The position numbers were made by a program, and so were the translations under genes. From an uncultured Prevotella sp. (GTDB lineage Bacteria > Bacteroidota > Bacteroidia > Bacteroidales > Bacteroidaceae), in assembly GCA_934202525.1 (NCBI GenBank), contig CAKPYB010000005.1, positions 1 through 64,000 of the forward strand: a DNA stretch of 64,000 nucleotides. The letters run 5' to 3'. The notes beneath the pieces were generated by a model. The model saw only the letters and a program-made list of their open reading frames with translations. It made no database searches and had not been told where the DNA came from. Shown here one piece after another: positions 63,751 to 64,000 of this stretch; the first letter of the stretch is position 1, and each line of letters opens with the position of its first letter.

Positions 63751-64000
63751 TTACATTTTAGTCATGTGGTAACCCAGCATTTTTAGCTCTACGGCTATTC
63801 CCATGAGGAACATCTGGTGAAGGGCTGCAACGAAGCCACGGAAGGCTTCCTCGCTTCCCGGCTGAAGATTCAGATGAATCAGCTTGCTGTAAGAGCGCGA
63901 AGCACATTCTGCCACCACGTTCGTAACAGCCTTATGATCTTCCTCATTCAGCAGCAGAACCTTTTCGCAGATGTAATCATCCATGTGGTCGAAATCTATT
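63751..64000 (-). CDS. C-terminal part of an unidentified protein running off the right edge
   Basis: The frame is open to the window edge (IDFDH before the ATG at 63984), so the true start is probably outside; 63984 is a possible start. Visible: MDDYICEKVLLLNEEDHKAV, ASRSYSKLIHLNLQPGSEEA, FRGFVAALHQMFLMGIAVEL. Helical and cytoplasmic-looking; family not recognised. Confidence 0.5.
   Translation of the reverse strand, partial: IDFDHMDDYICEKVLLLNEEDHKAVTNVVAECASRSYSKLIHLNLQPGSEEAFRGFVAALHQMFLMGIAVELKMLGYHMTKM

Overview
The window looks like chromosomal DNA from a member of the Bacteroidales, most likely Prevotellaceae of the Prevotella/Segatella copri type. Three things point there: many promoters of the Bacteroidetes form TTTG-N19/20-TAnnTTTG, family markers such as DUF3127, DUF4835, DUF4248, DUF5112/5113-like kinases and HU-HIG proteins, and the PPi-dependent phosphofructokinase. 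The genus is inferred from gene content and style, not proven. I see no rRNA, tRNA or CRISPR array.

Layout. 1-1.7 kb: debris of accessory genes (end of an Rpn-type PD-(D/E)XK nuclease, fragments of a winged-helix ATPase) and a small membrane protein. 1.9-6.7 kb: accessory cassette 1 (SSB-like DUF3127 protein, small unknown, VirE_N/DUF3987 primase-like protein, DUF5675, amidase), preceded by an array of TTTTTCCCAA repeats. 6.7-11.4 kb: MltF-like transglycosylase and, divergently, hisG-hisD-hisC, ending in 38-bp tandem repeats and a long nested palindrome. 11.7-27.3 kb: core genes (ygiQ, golvesin/amidase-like secreted protein, acyltransferase, pfp, GH25 lysozyme, prmA, FadL-like porin, dsbD) and a candidate small RNA at 24.88-25.03 kb.

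27.8-36.0 kb is the main accessory block. A three-gene operon with its own consensus promoter and palindromes encodes an ABC-type ATPase (RloA-like), a Toprim-like RloB protein fused to a C-terminal winged helix, and a coiled-coil protein I do not recognise. This is a plausible, poorly described defence system. It is followed directly by accessory cassette 2 (small unknown, DUF3987-like ATPase, CHC2/Toprim primase, DUF4248, small lipoprotein, HU-HIG), whose two promoters are each preceded by a different short-repeat array (TCTACTTT; 10-bp-phased TATCGCA).

36.1-47.2 kb: membrane protein, response regulator and sensor kinase on the minus strand behind eda and kdgK; divergent LacI regulator, altronate dehydratase and an NhaC antiporter. 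Together UxaA, KdgK and Eda take altronate through 2-keto-3-deoxygluconate to pyruvate and glyceraldehyde-3-phosphate. 47.3-55.8 kb: unknown protein, second GH25 lysozyme, zinc-ribbon protein, DnaJ-like chaperone, 5'-nucleotidase, NudC, MFS transporter, DUF3127 protein with an SSB-like tail. 55.9-63.7 kb: dnaN-exonuclease-coaBC-DUF4835-recN cluster and a degenerate trypsin-fold/TPR protein; a partial minus-strand gene runs off the right edge.
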